DNA of 64,000 bases from Streptococcus mitis B6 (GCF_000027165.1 NC_013853.1:1922001-1986000), one strand, 5' to 3'; numbered from the stretch's first letter, positions 27,035 to 37,583 are shown. Notes: generated by a model not told the origin, from the sequence alone. A program made the numbers and translations.

Positions 27035-27418
27035 TTATACACGGCGACGTTTTGGAGGACGAGCACCATTGTGTGGCACTGGAGTCACATCACGAATTGC
27101 TGTTACTTCAAGACCAGCGGCAGCAAGCGCACGAATAGCTGACTCACGACCAGAACCTGGACCTTTTACAGTAACTTCAACTGATTTAAGACCGTGTTCT
27201 TGTGCAGATTTAGCAGCAGCTTCAGAAGCCATTTGAGCAGCGAATGGTGTAGATTTACGAGAACCTTTGAAACCAAGAGCACCAGCTGATGACCAAGCAA
27301 TTGCATTACCATGCACATCAGTAATCATAACAATAGTGTTATTAAATGTAGCGTGAATATGAGCAATACCAGATTCGATATTCTTTTTCACACGACGTTT
27401 ACGTGTTGGTTTAGCCAA
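27035..27418 (-). CDS. rpsK: 30S ribosomal protein S11
   Basis: 127 aa; [17 protein letters not shown] and [18 protein letters not shown] at the C terminus are typical. Forms the 30S platform near the E site with S7 and S18. Lies between rpsM and rpoA. Confidence 0.98.
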
Positions 27419-27435
27419 GACTTTTACCTCCTATA

Positions 27436-27801
27436 TTATTTTTTCTTACCAGCGATCGCAACAGCTTTACCTTTACGAGTGCGAGCGTTGTTTTTAGTAT
27501 TTTGTCCACGGACAGGAAGTCCACGACGGTGACGGATACCACGGTATGAACCGATTTCCATCAAACGTTTGATGTTCAAGTTTACTTCACGACGAAGGTC
27601 ACCTTCAACTTTGATTGCATCCACTTCACGACGGATAGCATCTTCTTGATCTGATGTAAGATCACGTACACGAACATCTTCTGAGATTCCAGCAGCAGCC
27701 AAAATTTTCTTAGATGTTGCAAGTCCGATACCATAAACATAAGTCAATGAGATTACTACGCGTTTGTCATTTGGAATGTCAACTCCAGCAATACGAGCCA
27801 T
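27436..27801 (-). CDS. rpsM: 30S ribosomal protein S13
   Basis: 121 aa, [16 protein letters not shown] and basic tail [17 protein letters not shown]. Contacts P-site tRNA and bridges to the 50S head. Follows rpmJ. Confidence 0.98.
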
Positions 27802-27818
27802 GTTTTCTCCTTTCTATC

Positions 27819-27935
27819 TTATCCTTGACGTTGTTTGTGTTTTGGATTTGCTGGGCAAATTACCATAACACGACCATTACGACGAATAACTTTACAGTAT
27901 TCGCAAATTGGTTTGACCGATGGTCTTACTTTCAT
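27819..27935 (-). CDS. rpmJ: 50S ribosomal protein L36
   Basis: 38 aa: [17 protein letters not shown] then [21 protein letters not shown]. The zinc ligands C-x2-C...C...H are all present, so this is the zinc-containing (C+) form. Between infA and rpsM, the normal place. Confidence 0.97.
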
Positions 27936-27959
27936 TTCTTATCCCTCCAAGTTTTTCGA

Positions 27960-28178
27960 TTATTTAAAGCGGTAAGTGATACGTCCACGTGTCAAGTCAT
28001 ATGGACTCATTTCGACAGTAACACGATCTCCCGCTAAAATACGAATATAGTTTTTACGAATTTTACCAGAAACTGTTGCTAAAATCTGATGTCCATTTTC
28101 AAGTTCAACCGTAAACATTGCATTCGGCATTGTATCAACTACTTTGCCTTCAACTTCAATCACATCGTCTTTTGCCAC
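27960..28178 (-). CDS. infA: Translation initiation factor IF-1
   Basis: 72 aa, S1/OB-fold protein that blocks the A site during initiation. Starts at a GTG (28176-28178) after GGAGGTG; the protein reads (V/M)[20 protein letters not shown]. The longer open frame to 28232 adds residues not seen in the family. The GTG start lies in an adk-infA gap of ~115 bp. Confidence 0.96.
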   Translation of the reverse strand: MAKDDVIEVEGKVVDTMPNAMFTVELENGHQILATVSGKIRKNYIRILAGDRVTVEMSPYDLTRGRITYRFK

Positions 28179-28294
28179 GCAAAAGCACCTCCATAAATTT
28201 CGATTCGATGCCTCTAGACACAGAGACAACAATTATAAGTCAGACTATCTCAGTATAACATTTGTAGCGGATTTTTGCAAGTGTGAAAAACGCT

Positions 28295-28933
28295 TTATTT
28301 CAAATTTGTCAATACTTTTTCGATATCTGAGAAGACATCATTGATATCTTGATTACCTTCGATGTCATGAACCAAACCTTTGGCACGGTAGTGAGCAATG
28401 ATTGGCTCTCCTTGAGCAATATTTACATCCAAACGACGTTTGACTGTCTCAGGTTTATCATCTTCACGTTGGTAGTAATCTTCTTCTCTATAGTCAACTG
28501 GTGGGTTAAAAACCTTGTGGAAAGTTTCTCCAGTTACGCGGTGGATAATACGACCACTCAAACGTTCCAAGAGGCTATCTGGATTCACTTCAATGTTGAT
28601 GACACCTTCTAGTTCAATGCCAAGTTCAGCCAATGTTTTATCCAAGGCATGAGCTTGTTCAATTGTTCGTGGGTAACCATCCAATAAGAATCCTGTTTCT
28701 TTAATATCATCTTGTGAAAGACGTTCTTTTACGATCCCATTTGTAACTTCATCAGGAACTAATTCACCCGTGTCAATGTATGACTTAGCAAGAACACCCA
28801 TTTCAGTTTGATTTGCCATAGCAGCGCGGAACATATCACCTGTTGAGATATGTGCAACATGGAATTGTTCTACGATTTTTGCTGCTTGAGTTCCCTTACC
28901 TGCACCAGGTAAGCCCATAATCAAAAGATTCAT
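28295..28933 (-). CDS. adk: Adenylate kinase
   Basis: 212 aa. P-loop [12 protein letters not shown] at residue 7, LDGYPRT (~84), LID region ([17 protein letters not shown]) without the four Cys of zinc-type enzymes. Converts ATP + AMP to 2 ADP. Follows secY, here separated from it by 264 bp holding a BOX and leader hairpins. Confidence 0.97.
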   Translation of the reverse strand: MNLLIMGLPGAGKGTQAAKIVEQFHVAHISTGDMFRAAMANQTEMGVLAKSYIDTGELVPDEVTNGIVKERLSQDDIKETGFLLDGYPRTIEQAHALDKTLAELGIELEGVINIEVNPDSLLERLSGRIIHRVTGETFHKVFNPPVDYREEDYYQREDDKPETVKRRLDVNIAQGEPIIAHYRAKGLVHDIEGNQDINDVFSDIEKVLTNLK

Positions 28934-28977
28934 GATTCGATCTCCTTATTTTATTTTTAAATAGAAGCAAAAAGTCT

Positions 28978-29062
28978 TTTCACCCCTATTTAAAAACAAA
29001 ATAGAAGAGGGGAGACCAAACTCTCACAAATGTTAGAGTTTAAACCTCCACTCCCTCAGTAT
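28978..29062 (-). promoter_or_regulatory. Structured leader before adk
   Basis: Minus strand contains GGAGGTTTAAACTCT-loop-AGAGTTTGGTCTCC, a long stem, followed by CCTCTTCTATTTT pairing with AAATAGGGG-type sequence. Possibly an attenuator or processing site between secY and adk; no recognised family. Confidence 0.4.
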
Positions 29063-29072
29063 TTACTAATTC

Positions 29073-29185
29073 ATACTCAATGAAAATCAAAGAGCAAACT
29101 AGGAAGCTAGCCGCAGGCTGCTCAAAGCACTGCTTTGAGGTTGCAGATAAAGCTGACGTGGTTTGAAGAGATTTTCGAAGAGTAT
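29073..29185. repeat. BOX element (short A-C form)
   Basis: Reads TACTCAATGAAAATC (boxC end)...GCTAGCCGCAG...CTCAAAGCACTGCTTTGAG hairpin...GCTGACGTGGTTTGAAGAG...CGAAGAGTAT (boxA end), 113 bp, boxB largely missing. Lies inside the spc operon between secY and adk, so it is transcribed. Confidence 0.87.
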
Positions 29186-29197
29186 CAGTAAATACTT

Positions 29198-30508
29198 TTA
29201 TTCTGTTCTATCCATGAAACCAACATACTTACGTTTCAATAGGTAACCTTCCAATTGTTTGATTCCTTCAATACCTGTAGAGATAATGATCAAAAGACTG
29301 GTTCCTCCAAAAGCGACCGCTTCTGAAAGTCCGAAAACATCTTTTGCTACGATCGGTAAAATAGAAATCACACCAAGGAAGAGAGAACCAACAGTTGCAA
29401 GACGACGAAGAAGTTTAGACATATATTCCTCTGTACCTTTACCAGGACGAACTCCGTGGATATAGGCACCGCTCTTTTGTAGGTTTTCTGCCGCTTTTTC
29501 AGGATTAATCTGTACAAACGTATAGAAGAATGTAAAGAGAATAATCAACAAAGCATACATGGCAATACCAGTTGGTGAAGTTGTTGCCAGCATTTCTTGT
29601 GCTGTTCTTACCCAAGCCCAATCATGACCTGTAGCGCTCAAAAACTGAAGAATAGCCGCAGGCGCTGCAGTAATCGAACTTGCAAAGATAACAGGGATAA
29701 CTCCAGCAGGGTTTACCTTCAAAGGAAGGTAAGAGCTAGAAGGAGCACCTTGTGCAACCTTAGTATATTGGATTGGAATTTTGTATTCTGCTTGTTGAAC
29801 ATAAGTTGTAAAATAAATGATCAACAATACAGTAATAATCAAAATGATTACGAAAATGATAGATGAGTTGATACGGCTACTTGGGACGTTCACAAAGTAG
29901 TCCACATATATGCCCTGAATCATCTCAGGAATTGATGCAACAATCCCGGCAAAGATAATCATAGAAACACCATTTCCGTATCCCTTATCTGTAATTTGCT
30001 CTCCCAACCAAGTCACAATCATACTACCAGCTGTTAAGATGATACCAATCATGATAAAGACTTGTGGAGTAAGAGCTGTTTTCAACAATTGAGCTCCAGC
30101 CAAAGTATTAAAACCAGCCGTAATCCCGATAGATTGCACAAAGGCTAGAACAAGAGCAATATAACGAGTAGCTTGATTTAATTTTCTTCGACCTACTTCC
30201 CCTTGTTTACCCCACTCTACAAACTTGGGTAAAATATCCATTTGCAAGAGTTGGACAACGATAGAGGCCGTAATGTAGGGACTAACACCAAGAGCAAAAA
30301 CTGAGAAGTTTTTCATGGCATTCCCTGACACCAAGCTCAACATGTTTAAGAAGGATAATCCACTTAAAGCATTCAAGCTATTGGCATTCACACCAGGAAC
30401 TGTAATGCTAGTTCCGATACGAAAGACCAAAACGATAAAAATTGTAAATAAAATTTTTGATCGAACCTGCTTGACTTTAAGAGCTTCTCTTAATAATTTA
30501 AAAAACAT
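29198..30508 (-). CDS. secY: Protein translocase subunit SecY
   Basis: 436 aa with ten membrane helices, the channel of the Sec translocon. Start MFFKLLREALKVKQVRSK; conserved GxRPGKGTEEY loop (~345) and C-terminal LLKRKYVGFMDRTE. 12 bp after rplO. A second accessory SecY2 is not in this window. Confidence 0.97.
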   Translation of the reverse strand: MFFKLLREALKVKQVRSKILFTIFIVLVFRIGTSITVPGVNANSLNALSGLSFLNMLSLVSGNAMKNFSVFALGVSPYITASIVVQLLQMDILPKFVEWGKQGEVGRRKLNQATRYIALVLAFVQSIGITAGFNTLAGAQLLKTALTPQVFIMIGIILTAGSMIVTWLGEQITDKGYGNGVSMIIFAGIVASIPEMIQGIYVDYFVNVPSSRINSSIIFVIILIITVLLIIYFTTYVQQAEYKIPIQYTKVAQGAPSSSYLPLKVNPAGVIPVIFASSITAAPAAILQFLSATGHDWAWVRTAQEMLATTSPTGIAMYALLIILFTFFYTFVQINPEKAAENLQKSGAYIHGVRPGKGTEEYMSKLLRRLATVGSLFLGVISILPIVAKDVFGLSEAVAFGGTSLLIIISTGIEGIKQLEGYLLKRKYVGFMDRTE

Positions 30509-30520
30509 AGGTCACCTCTC

Positions 30521-30961
30521 TTAGATGACTTCTACTGAACCACCTTTAGCAGTGATAGCTTCTTCAGCTGATTTAGAGAATTTAGCTGCTTTCACAGTCA
30601 ATTTCTTAGTCAACTCACCGTTACCAAGAATTTTAATACCTGATTTTTCAGCTTTAACAATTCCTGCTTCGATAAGAACAACTGGAGTAACTTCAGCACC
30701 ATCTTCAAAGACGTTCAATTGGTCAAGGTTCACAATTGCGTATTCTTTAGCGTTGATGTTAGTGAATCCACGTTTTGGAAGACGACGGAACAATGGAGTT
30801 TGTCCACCTTCAAAACCAAGGCGAACTCCGCCACCGCTACGAGCTTTTTGACCTTTTTGACCACGACCAGATGTTTTACCGTTACCTGATGAAGTACCAC
30901 GACCAACGCGGTTACGTACTTTACGAGAACCTTCTGCAGGTTTCAATTCATGAAGTTTCAT
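30521..30961 (-). CDS. rplO: 50S ribosomal protein L15
   Basis: 146 aa: [22 protein letters not shown], then the Gly-rich basic extension [18 protein letters not shown] and globular C-terminal domain. Precedes secY. The 140-bp gap from rpmD holds a hairpin AGGGGATG/CATCCCCT (31073-31098). Confidence 0.97.
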   Translation of the reverse strand: MKLHELKPAEGSRKVRNRVGRGTSSGNGKTSGRGQKGQKARSGGGVRLGFEGGQTPLFRRLPKRGFTNINAKEYAIVNLDQLNVFEDGAEVTPVVLIEAGIVKAEKSGIKILGNGELTKKLTVKAAKFSKSAEEAITAKGGSVEVI

Positions 30962-31070
30962 TTTTATTTTCTCCTCTTTTGTAAAATGCTAGCGCCGATA
31001 AGGGAGAAAAGGTTGTCTCCCCCATCAACTCGCCTATACGACGTCATCATAGATGACTATATCTAGTTTT

Positions 31071-31098
31071 AGGGGATGGTATACTGCACATCCCCTAA
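31071..31098 (-). other. Hairpin between rpmD and rplO
   Basis: AGGGGATG pairs with CATCCCCT (8 bp) around a 10-nt loop containing GTATAC. It is flanked by TTT and AAA but has no full T-run, so a weak terminator, attenuator or processing site. Confidence 0.45.
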
Positions 31099-31105
31099 AG
31101 ATTCA

Positions 31106-31288
31106 TTAGTTTACTTCTTCAACTGTTACCAAGTGAGATACTGCTGTGATCATACCACGGATAGCAGCGTTGTCTTCTTTAATAACAGAGCTGTTCAATT
31201 TGCCAAGTCCAAGTGCTACAACAGTTTTACGTTGTGATGGAATGCGTCCGATTGGAGACTTAGTCAAAGTAATTTTAATTTGAGCCAT
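31106..31288 (-). CDS. rpmD: 50S ribosomal protein L30
   Basis: 60 aa from [20 protein letters not shown] at 31288 with SD AAAGGGGATAAA; an upstream frame of 18 codons lies inside rpsE and is spurious. Follows rpsE. Confidence 0.97.
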   Translation of the reverse strand: MAQIKITLTKSPIGRIPSQRKTVVALGLGKLNSSVIKEDNAAIRGMITAVSHLVTVEEVN

Positions 31289-31301
31289 TTTATCCCCTTT
31301 C

Positions 31302-31796
31302 TTATGCCAAATCAGAAACTGAAATACCACGAAGGGCAGCAACTTCTTCAGCGCGTTTCAATTGTTTCAAACCTTCAACAGTTGCACGAACAATGTTGAT
31401 TGGAGTGTTAGAACCAAGTGATTTAGATGTAATATCTGCCACACCTGCCAATTCCACAACGGCACGAACTGCACCACCAGCGGCAACTCCAGAACCTTCT
31501 ACAGCAGGTTTCAACAATACTTTAGCTCCACCGAATTCTGAAAGAACTTCGTGTGGGATTGTTGTTCCAACCATAGGAACTTCGATCAAGTTTTTCTTAG
31601 CATCGTCTACTGCTTTACGGATTGCTTCTGGAACTTCTTGAGCTTTACCAGTACCAAATCCTACGCGACCGTTGTGGTCACCAACAACAACAAGAGCTGC
31701 GAAACGAAGACGACGTCCACCTTTAACAACTTTTGTAACACGGTTGACAGCAACTACGCGTTCTTCTAATTCAACTGCATTGTCTTTAAATGCCAT
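31302..31796 (-). CDS. rpsE: 30S ribosomal protein S5
   Basis: 164 aa with the KH-like S5 domain ([26 protein letters not shown]) and [16 protein letters not shown]5 affects decoding accuracy. Between rplR and rpmD. Confidence 0.98.
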   Translation of the reverse strand: MAFKDNAVELEERVVAVNRVTKVVKGGRRLRFAALVVVGDHNGRVGFGTGKAQEVPEAIRKAVDDAKKNLIEVPMVGTTIPHEVLSEFGGAKVLLKPAVEGSGVAAGGAVRAVVELAGVADITSKSLGSNTPINIVRATVEGLKQLKRAEEVAALRGISVSDLA

Positions 31797-31813
31797 TTTC
31801 TAGTGTCCTCCTA

Positions 31814-32170
31814 TTAGAATTTCAATCCGTTTTCACGAGCTGCATCAGCCAAAGCTTTCACACGTCCGTGATATAGATATCCACCGCGGTCGAACACCAC
31901 TTCTGAAATACCTTTAGCGTTTGCACGTTCTGCAACGAGTTTACCGACAGCAACGGCTTGTTCAGTTTTAGTTCCTTTTGAAACTTCTTTGTCAAGAGTT
32001 GAAGCACTTGCGAGCGTTACACCCGCTACGTCATCAATCACTTGAGCGTAGATGCCTGTATTAGAACGGAATACGTTCAAACGTGGGCGATCAGCAGTTC
32101 CAGAGAGTTTTCCGCGAACGCGACGGTGGCGTTTTTGGCGGAGTTTGTTTTTATCTGGTTTTGAAATCAC
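31814..32170 (-). CDS. rplR: 50S ribosomal protein L18
   Basis: 118 aa, 5S-rRNA binder. Starts at GTG 32168-32170 ([19 protein letters not shown]) behind GAGGTGAAAACT; the ATG 13 codons upstream gives a non-family extension. Confidence 0.96.
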
Positions 32171-32253
32171 AGTTTTCACCTCTTTAGTTTTAAATCGTGT
32201 GCTATGCACAAAGTTGGAAAATAGGTTGGTGGTTGAAAATCAACCACTCAACA

Positions 32254-32790
32254 TTATTTACCTGTTTTACCTTCTTTACGGCGAACAAATTCACCAACGT
32301 AACGGATACCTTTACCTTTATATGGTTCTGGTGAACGAAGGCTACGTACGTAAGCAGCTGTTTGACCAACTACTTCTTTTGAAATTCCGCTAACAACGAT
32401 TGTTGTTGGGTTTGGAAGTTCAAAAGTAATTCCTTCTGGAGCTTCAACTTCGTCTGGATGAGATTTACCAACAGCCAAAACAAGTTTAGATCCTTGAAGT
32501 TGTGCACGGTAACCAACCCCACGCATTTCAAGTTCTTTCTTGAATCCTTCTGATACACCAACAACCATGTTGTTCAAAAGGGCACGAGTAGTTCCGTGGA
32601 TAGTTTTCATTTCTTTTGAATCGTTTGGACGGTGAAGAGTTACTTCAGTACCTTCCACACGGATTTCAATATCTTTTGAGAACTCACGAGTAAGTTCTCC
32701 TTTAGGTCCTTTTACAGTTACAACGTTGTCATTGTTAGTGATTTCAACACCAGCAGGCAACACGATAACTTTATTACCAATACGTGACAT
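32254..32790 (-). CDS. rplF: 50S ribosomal protein L6
   Basis: 178 aa, two L6 domains; [17 protein letters not shown] and the C-terminal signature [12 protein letters not shown]. Preceded by 301 bp of structured non-coding sequence separating it from rpsH. Confidence 0.98.
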   Translation of the reverse strand: MSRIGNKVIVLPAGVEITNNDNVVTVKGPKGELTREFSKDIEIRVEGTEVTLHRPNDSKEMKTIHGTTRALLNNMVVGVSEGFKKELEMRGVGYRAQLQGSKLVLAVGKSHPDEVEAPEGITFELPNPTTIVVSGISKEVVGQTAAYVRSLRSPEPYKGKGIRYVGEFVRRKEGKTGK

Positions 32791-32894
32791 GTTTTTAATT
32801 CTCCTGTTAAATTGTCAGGCCAGAACGGCCAGTTTTCACGGGGTTCAGATACTTATTTAGTTCAAGAGCTGAACTAAACACGCTCTAAGAACTG

Positions 32895-33070
32895 TGCAAA
32901 ATAGATAAGTTGGCTTGTTTGTATGCAAACTTCTCCGACTTTCTAATTTTGCTTTGTTCTTTACGAGCTTTGTATCTTGATTTGAGTTTGAGCTAAGAAT
33001 TTGGTGACAAAGATAAGTTTGTCTTGGAGCAGCTCTCCTGCTACAAACTTCCTATTTTCACTGCATTCTT
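32895..33070 (-). other. Paired structured elements between rpsH and rplF
   Basis: Two hairpins of one design. Main one (32995-33070): AAGAAT..GTGAAAATAGGAAGTTTG - GC hairpin - CAAACTTATCTTTGTCAC..ATTCTT as read on the minus strand. Second (32895-32952): GCAAAATTAGAAAGT...ACTTATCTATTTTGC. No ORF. Related to 33570-33753 on the other side of rpsH. Not a recognised riboswitch. Confidence 0.6.
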
Positions 33071-33091
33071 TTAACGCTCTCACATCATCAA

Positions 33092-33490
33092 TTACCAAAC
33101 GTAAGCGATAACCTCACCACCAACATTCTTTTGGCGTGCTTCTTTATCAGTAAGCAAACCTTCAGAAGTTGAAAGGATAGCAATTCCAAGTCCGTTAAGA
33201 ACTTTTGGAAGGTCTTCACGTTTTTTGTAGACACGAAGTCCTGGTTTAGAAACACGTTTCAAGTTAGTGATAACTTTTTCACCGTTTGGTCCGTATTTAA
33301 GAAATACACGGATGATGCCTTGTTTGTCATCTTCGATGATTTCAACGTTTTTTACAAAACCTTCGCGTTTAAGGATTTCAGCAATCCCTTTTTTGATGTT
33401 TGATGCAGGTACTTCAAGTACTTCGTGTTTAGCTTGGTTAGCGTTACGAATACGAGTTAGGAAGTCTGCGATTGGGTCAGTCATAACCAT
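33092..33490 (-). CDS. rpsH: 30S ribosomal protein S8
   Basis: 132 aa, [23 protein letters not shown] to [26 protein letters not shown]. In E. coli S8 is the translational repressor of the spc operon; here rpsH alone is flanked on both sides by similar RNA hairpins. Confidence 0.98.
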   Translation of the reverse strand: MVMTDPIADFLTRIRNANQAKHEVLEVPASNIKKGIAEILKREGFVKNVEIIEDDKQGIIRVFLKYGPNGEKVITNLKRVSKPGLRVYKKREDLPKVLNGLGIAILSTSEGLLTDKEARQKNVGGEVIAYVW

Positions 33491-33569
33491 TTTGTTTTTC
33501 TCCTCTTACTAGTAGTTTGCAAGTTGCACTTGCTAGTTAATACATGATACAAAGAGCGTAACAGCAAGA

Positions 33570-33753
33570 GCAAAAATAGGCAATTTGATGCAGGAGCGAT
33601 GCTCCAAAGAAAACTGGTCTTTTTTGCCAAAGCTGTAGCTCGTGTTCAAATTGGCAAGCCCAACTGAACTCGGGCTAAACTCTGTGTGAAAAAGATAAAC
33701 TTTCCTAGAAACTTCAGTTTCTTCGTCAAGTTTCCTATTTTCACTTAGAGTTT
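33570..33753 (-). other. Paired structured elements between rpsN and rpsH
   Basis: Main hairpin (33677-33753): minus strand AAACTCT..GTGAAAATAGGAAACTTG - inner stem AGAAACT/AGTTTCT - AAAGTTTATCTTTTTCAC..AGAGTTT. Second (33570-33627): GCAAAAAAGACCAGTTT...AATTGCCTATTTTTGC. The outer stem differs in sequence from the rpsH-rplF copy yet still pairs. Confidence 0.6.
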
Positions 33754-33774
33754 TGACGTCCTTGATATCTTAAA

Positions 33775-33960
33775 TTACCAAGATGCTTTTGTTACACCAG
33801 GAATTTGTCCTTTGTAAGCTAATTCACGGAAGCAAATACGGCAAAGTTTAAATTTGCGGTAAACTGAATGTGGACGACCACATTTTTCACAACGAGTATA
33901 AGCTTGAGTAGAGAACTTCGCTGGACGTTTGTTCTTAGCAATCATTGATTTTTTAGCCAT
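33775..33960 (-). CDS. rpsN: 30S ribosomal protein S14, zinc type
   Basis: 61 aa, [27 protein letters not shown] start and two C-x2-C pairs ([16 protein letters not shown]): the zinc-binding short form, often named rpsZ. A Zn-free paralogue, if any, is elsewhere. 17 bp after rplE. Confidence 0.97.
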   Translation of the reverse strand: MAKKSMIAKNKRPAKFSTQAYTRCEKCGRPHSVYRKFKLCRICFRELAYKGQIPGVTKASW

Positions 33961-33977
33961 TAGATTTACCTCCTATA

Positions 33978-34520
33978 TTATTTTGCAAAAGGCATTCCAA
34001 GGCCTGTAAGCAATGCACGTGACTCTTCGTCAGTGTTAGCAGTTGTTACGATAACGATATCAAGACCACGAGTTTTGTCAACGTCATCGAAGTTGATTTC
34101 TGGGAAAATCAATTGTTCTTTCACACCAAGTGTGTAGTTTCCGCGTCCGTCAAATGATTTTGTTGGAACACCGTGGAAGTCACGTACACGTGGAAGTGAA
34201 ACTGAAACCAATTTATCCAAGAATTCGTACATACGTTCACTACGAAGGGTAACTTTTGCACCGATCGCAACACCTTCACGAAGACGGAAGCCGGCGATTG
34301 ATTTTTTAGCTTTAGTGATAAGTGGTTTTTGACCTGAGATAAGTGCCAATTCTTCAGCAGCTTTTTCAAGGCTTTTAGCGTTTGATACAGCTTCACCAAC
34401 ACCCATGTTCAAAACGATCTTATCCACTTTAGGCACAGCCATTACTGATGAGTAGTTGAATTGTTCTGTCAAAGCAGGAACTACTTCATTAAGATATTTT
34501 TCTTTTAAACGATTTGCCAT
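33978..34520 (-). CDS. rplE: 50S ribosomal protein L5
   Basis: 180 aa; binds 5S rRNA and contacts P-site tRNA. Core [14 protein letters not shown], then [20 protein letters not shown] at the C terminus. Between rplX and rpsN. Confidence 0.98.
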   Translation of the reverse strand: MANRLKEKYLNEVVPALTEQFNYSSVMAVPKVDKIVLNMGVGEAVSNAKSLEKAAEELALISGQKPLITKAKKSIAGFRLREGVAIGAKVTLRSERMYEFLDKLVSVSLPRVRDFHGVPTKSFDGRGNYTLGVKEQLIFPEINFDDVDKTRGLDIVIVTTANTDEESRALLTGLGMPFAK

Positions 34521-34543
34521 TATACTTCTCCTTTCCTTCGTGA

Positions 34544-34849
34544 TTAATCAAGCACTTCGCCAGATTTTTTGTTGTAGCGAACTTTTTTACCGTCTACAAA
34601 TTTGTAACCAACACGACCAGCTACACCATTCTTGTCCAAAACTTGAACGTTTGACACGTGGATAGCTGCTTCTTTTTCGATAATCCCACCTTGAGGAAGC
34701 TCGTTAGTTGGACGTTGGTGTTTCTTAACGATGTTAACACCTTCAACAATAACTTTGTTTACTTTTGGAAGGGCAGTAAGGACAACAGCTTCTGTTCCCT
34801 TATCTTTACCAGCGATTACGCGAACTTTGTCGCCTTTTTTTACAAACAT
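34544..34849 (-). CDS. rplX: 50S ribosomal protein L24
   Basis: 101 aa with the KOW motif [19 protein letters not shown] near the N terminus. Assembly initiator for 50S. The 77-bp gap from rplN contains two small hairpins (CCCTAG/CTAGGG and GCCC/GGGC, 34872-34906). Confidence 0.97.
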
Positions 34850-34926
34850 TAGGTTTCTCCTTGATTTTTCTTACGCCCATAAGGGCACCCTAGTTTGAAG
34901 CTAGGGGACTAGTTTGTTTCTAAAAA

Positions 34927-35295
34927 TTAAAGTACTTCTGGAGCAAGTGATACAATCTTCATGAAGCCACTTTCACGCAACTCACGTGCAACTGGGCCAA
35001 AGATACGTGTTCCGCGAGGAGTCTTGTCTTCACGGATGATAACTGCTGCGTTTTCGTCAAATTTGATGTATGAACCATCAGCACGACGAGCACCTGATTT
35101 AGTACGAACGATAACTGCTTTAACAACGTCACCTTTTTTAACCGCACCACCAGGAGTAGCTTGTTTTACAGATGCCACGATAACATCACCGATGTTTGCA
35201 AATTTACGTCCTGAACCACCAAGAACTTTGATAGTCAAGATTTCGCGAGCACCGCTGTTGTCTGCGACTTTCAAACGAGTTTCTGTTTGAATCAT
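34927..35295 (-). CDS. rplN: 50S ribosomal protein L14
   Basis: 122 aa, [19 protein letters not shown] and [28 protein letters not shown], the standard ends. Forms intersubunit bridges. 25 bp after rpsQ. Confidence 0.98.
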   Translation of the reverse strand: MIQTETRLKVADNSGAREILTIKVLGGSGRKFANIGDVIVASVKQATPGGAVKKGDVVKAVIVRTKSGARRADGSYIKFDENAAVIIREDKTPRGTRIFGPVARELRESGFMKIVSLAPEVL

Positions 35296-35320
35296 TTCAG
35301 TTTTCTCCTTTCAGGTTTGA

Positions 35321-35581
35321 TTAGATGATGACCGCTTCTTCAACAACTTCTACAAGACGGAAACGTTTTGTAGCTGAAAGCGGACGAGTTTCCATGATAC
35401 GTACGATATCGCCTTCTTTGGCAACATTGTTTTCATCATGAGCTTTGTATTTCTTAGAGTAGTTAATACGTTTACCATAGACTGGGTGGTTACGTTTTGT
35501 TTCAACTACAACTGTGATTGTCTTGTCCATTTTGTCAGATACAACACGTCCAACAAGAACTTTACGATTATTGCGTTCCAT
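35321..35581 (-). CDS. rpsQ: 30S ribosomal protein S17
   Basis: 86 aa OB-fold protein, [21 protein letters not shown] and [20 protein letters not shown]. Early 30S assembly. After rpmC. Confidence 0.98.
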
Positions 35582-35605
35582 TGAAATTTCTCCTTCCCTA
35601 GTCTA

Positions 35606-35812
35606 TTATTTCGCTTCAGATTGAACTGTTTTGATACGAGCGATTTGTTTTTTAACTTCTTTCAAGCGAGCTGTTTGTTCCAATTGACCAGTAGCAGCTT
35701 GGAAACGAAGTTCAAACAATTCTTTTTTCAATTCGTTTTCGCGCTTCGCGAGTTCTTCTTGAGAAAGACCACGAAGTTCTTTAACAAATTCTTTTACTTC
35801 ATTAAGTTTCAT
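35606..35812 (-). CDS. rpmC: 50S ribosomal protein L29
   Basis: 68-aa helical hairpin; [21 protein letters not shown] then the family motif [29 protein letters not shown]. Near the tunnel exit. Starts 9 bp after rplP. Confidence 0.98.
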
Positions 35813-35821
35813 GCCTTCTCC

Positions 35822-36235
35822 TTATTCTGCTTCACGTTTTACGAATTTACATTTAACTGGCAATTTGTGGCTAGCAAGACGAAGCGCTTCGCGTGCAATC
35901 TCTTCAGATACACCAGCGATCTCGAACATCACTTTACCACGTTTAACTGGTGCTACCCAACCTTCAGGTGCCCCTTTACCAGATCCCATACGCACACCGA
36001 TAGCTTTAGCAGTGTATGATTTGTGTGGGAAGATTTTAATCCAAACTTTACCACCACGTTTCATGTAACGAGTCATGGCGATACGAGCAGCTTCGATTTG
36101 GCGGTTAGTGATCCAGTGGCTAGTTGTAGCTTGAAGACCGTATTCACCGAATGCTACTTCTTTTCCACCTTTTGCTTCACCGCGCATTTTTCCACGGAAT
36201 TCACGACGGTGTTTAACACGTTTAGGTACTAACAT
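35822..36235 (-). CDS. rplP: 50S ribosomal protein L16
   Basis: 137 aa: [45 protein letters not shown] and [20 protein letters not shown]. Organises the A-site region of 23S rRNA. 3 bp after rpsC. Confidence 0.98.
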   Translation of the reverse strand: MLVPKRVKHRREFRGKMRGEAKGGKEVAFGEYGLQATTSHWITNRQIEAARIAMTRYMKRGGKVWIKIFPHKSYTAKAIGVRMGSGKGAPEGWVAPVKRGKVMFEIAGVSEEIAREALRLASHKLPVKCKFVKREAE

Positions 36236-36238
36236 TGG

Positions 36239-36892
36239 TTATTTACCTCCTTTAGTGTTTTTGCGAGCTGGAAGAACTTCACCACGGTAGATCCATACTT
36301 TAACACCAAGTTTACCGTATGTAGTATCTGCTTCTTCCCAAGCGTAATCGATATCTGCACGAAGTGTGTGGAGTGGAACAGTTCCTTCAGAATATCCTTC
36401 AGCACGGGCGATATCTGCACCGTTCAAACGACCTGATACTTGAGTTTTGATTCCTTTAGCTCCAGCACGCATAGCACGTCGGATCGCTTGTTTTTGTGCA
36501 CGACGGAAAGCAACACGTTGTTCCAATTGACGAGCGATTCCTTCACCAACAAGGTGAGCATCCAAGTCAGGACGTTTGATCTCAATGATGTTGATGTGTA
36601 CTTGTTTACCGGTCAATTTGTTAAGAGCTGCACGAAGTGCATCAACGTTTGCTCCACCTTTACCAATAACCATACCTGGTTTAGCAGTGTGAAGAGAAAC
36701 GTTAACTTTGTTTACTGCGCGTTCGATTTCAATAGTTGAAACGGCTGCGTCAGCCAATTCTTTTTGAATGAATTTACGGATTGCAAGATCTTCATGAAGG
36801 TAATCCGCGTATTCTTTTTCAGCATACCATTTGGCATCCCAATCACGGATGATACCAACACGCATACCAATTGGATGTACTTTTTGACCCAC
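36239..36892 (-). CDS. rpsC: 30S ribosomal protein S3
   Basis: 217 aa; KH domain with [14 protein letters not shown] and C-terminal domain ending [20 protein letters not shown]. Forms the mRNA entry site. Between rplV and rplP. Confidence 0.98.
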   Translation of the reverse strand: MGQKVHPIGMRVGIIRDWDAKWYAEKEYADYLHEDLAIRKFIQKELADAAVSTIEIERAVNKVNVSLHTAKPGMVIGKGGANVDALRAALNKLTGKQVHINIIEIKRPDLDAHLVGEGIARQLEQRVAFRRAQKQAIRRAMRAGAKGIKTQVSGRLNGADIARAEGYSEGTVPLHTLRADIDYAWEEADTTYGKLGVKVWIYRGEVLPARKNTKGGK

Positions 36893-36904
36893 GAGTTTAC
36901 CTCC

Positions 36905-37249
36905 TTATTTTTCTGCAACAGCTACTGTGATGTGAGCTGTACGTTTGTTGATTGGTGAAGCTGAACCTTTCGCACGTGGACGGAAACGTTTCATAGTTGG
37001 TCCTTCGTTTGCGAATGCTTCAGATACTACCAAGTTAGCTTTTTCCAAACCAAAGTTATTTTCAGCGTTTGCTACTGCTGAGTTCAACACTTTAAGGATG
37101 ATCCCTGCAGCTTTGTTTGGTGTGAATGTCAAAATAGCGATGGCATCGGCTACGCTTTTACCACGGATGTTGTCAAGAACAAGACGTGATTTACGAGGTG
37201 AAACACGCACTGTACGAGCCATTGCTTTAGCTGAAGTAATTTCTGCCAT
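36905..37249 (-). CDS. rplV: 50S ribosomal protein L22
   Basis: 114 aa; the extended hairpin that lines the tunnel is the region [21 protein letters not shown]. Changes there give macrolide resistance in streptococci; here the sequence has no obvious insertion or deletion. Confidence 0.98.
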   Translation of the reverse strand: MAEITSAKAMARTVRVSPRKSRLVLDNIRGKSVADAIAILTFTPNKAAGIILKVLNSAVANAENNFGLEKANLVVSEAFANEGPTMKRFRPRAKGSASPINKRTAHITVAVAEK

Positions 37250-37260
37250 TTATGTTCTCC

Positions 37261-37542
37261 TTATTTTCTACGTGTCTTCTTGTCGTCTGCCGCGTGACCT
37301 TTGTAAGTACGAGTTGGTGCAAATTCACCAAGCTTGTGACCTACCATGTCTTCTTGGATGTAAACAGGTACATGTTTACGTCCATCATAAACTGCGATAG
37401 TGTATCCGATGAAACTTGGGAAGATCGTTGAACGACGTGACCAAGTTTTAATTACTTTTTTCTTTTCGTCGTTTGCTTGAGCTTCAACTTTTTTCATCAA
37501 ATGCTCATCGACGAAAGGTCCTTTTTTAAGACTACGTCCCAT
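37261..37542 (-). CDS. rpsS: 30S ribosomal protein S19
   Basis: 93 aa from [15 protein letters not shown] at 37542 with SD GGAGAAAA; an upstream ATG 11 codons earlier is not family-like. The 96-bp gap from rplB includes a perfect hairpin GCGCTGC-TTA-GCAGCGC (37586-37602). Confidence 0.97.
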
Positions 37543-37583
37543 TTTGTAATTTTCTCCTTTAAAATTTAGTACCACAGCGGCTT

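Noticed and set aside
28179..28232. Longer infA reading frame starting at 28232
   Set aside because: Extra 18 residues are not in the IF-1 family; the GTG at 28176-28178 has the SD and gives the exact 72-aa protein.
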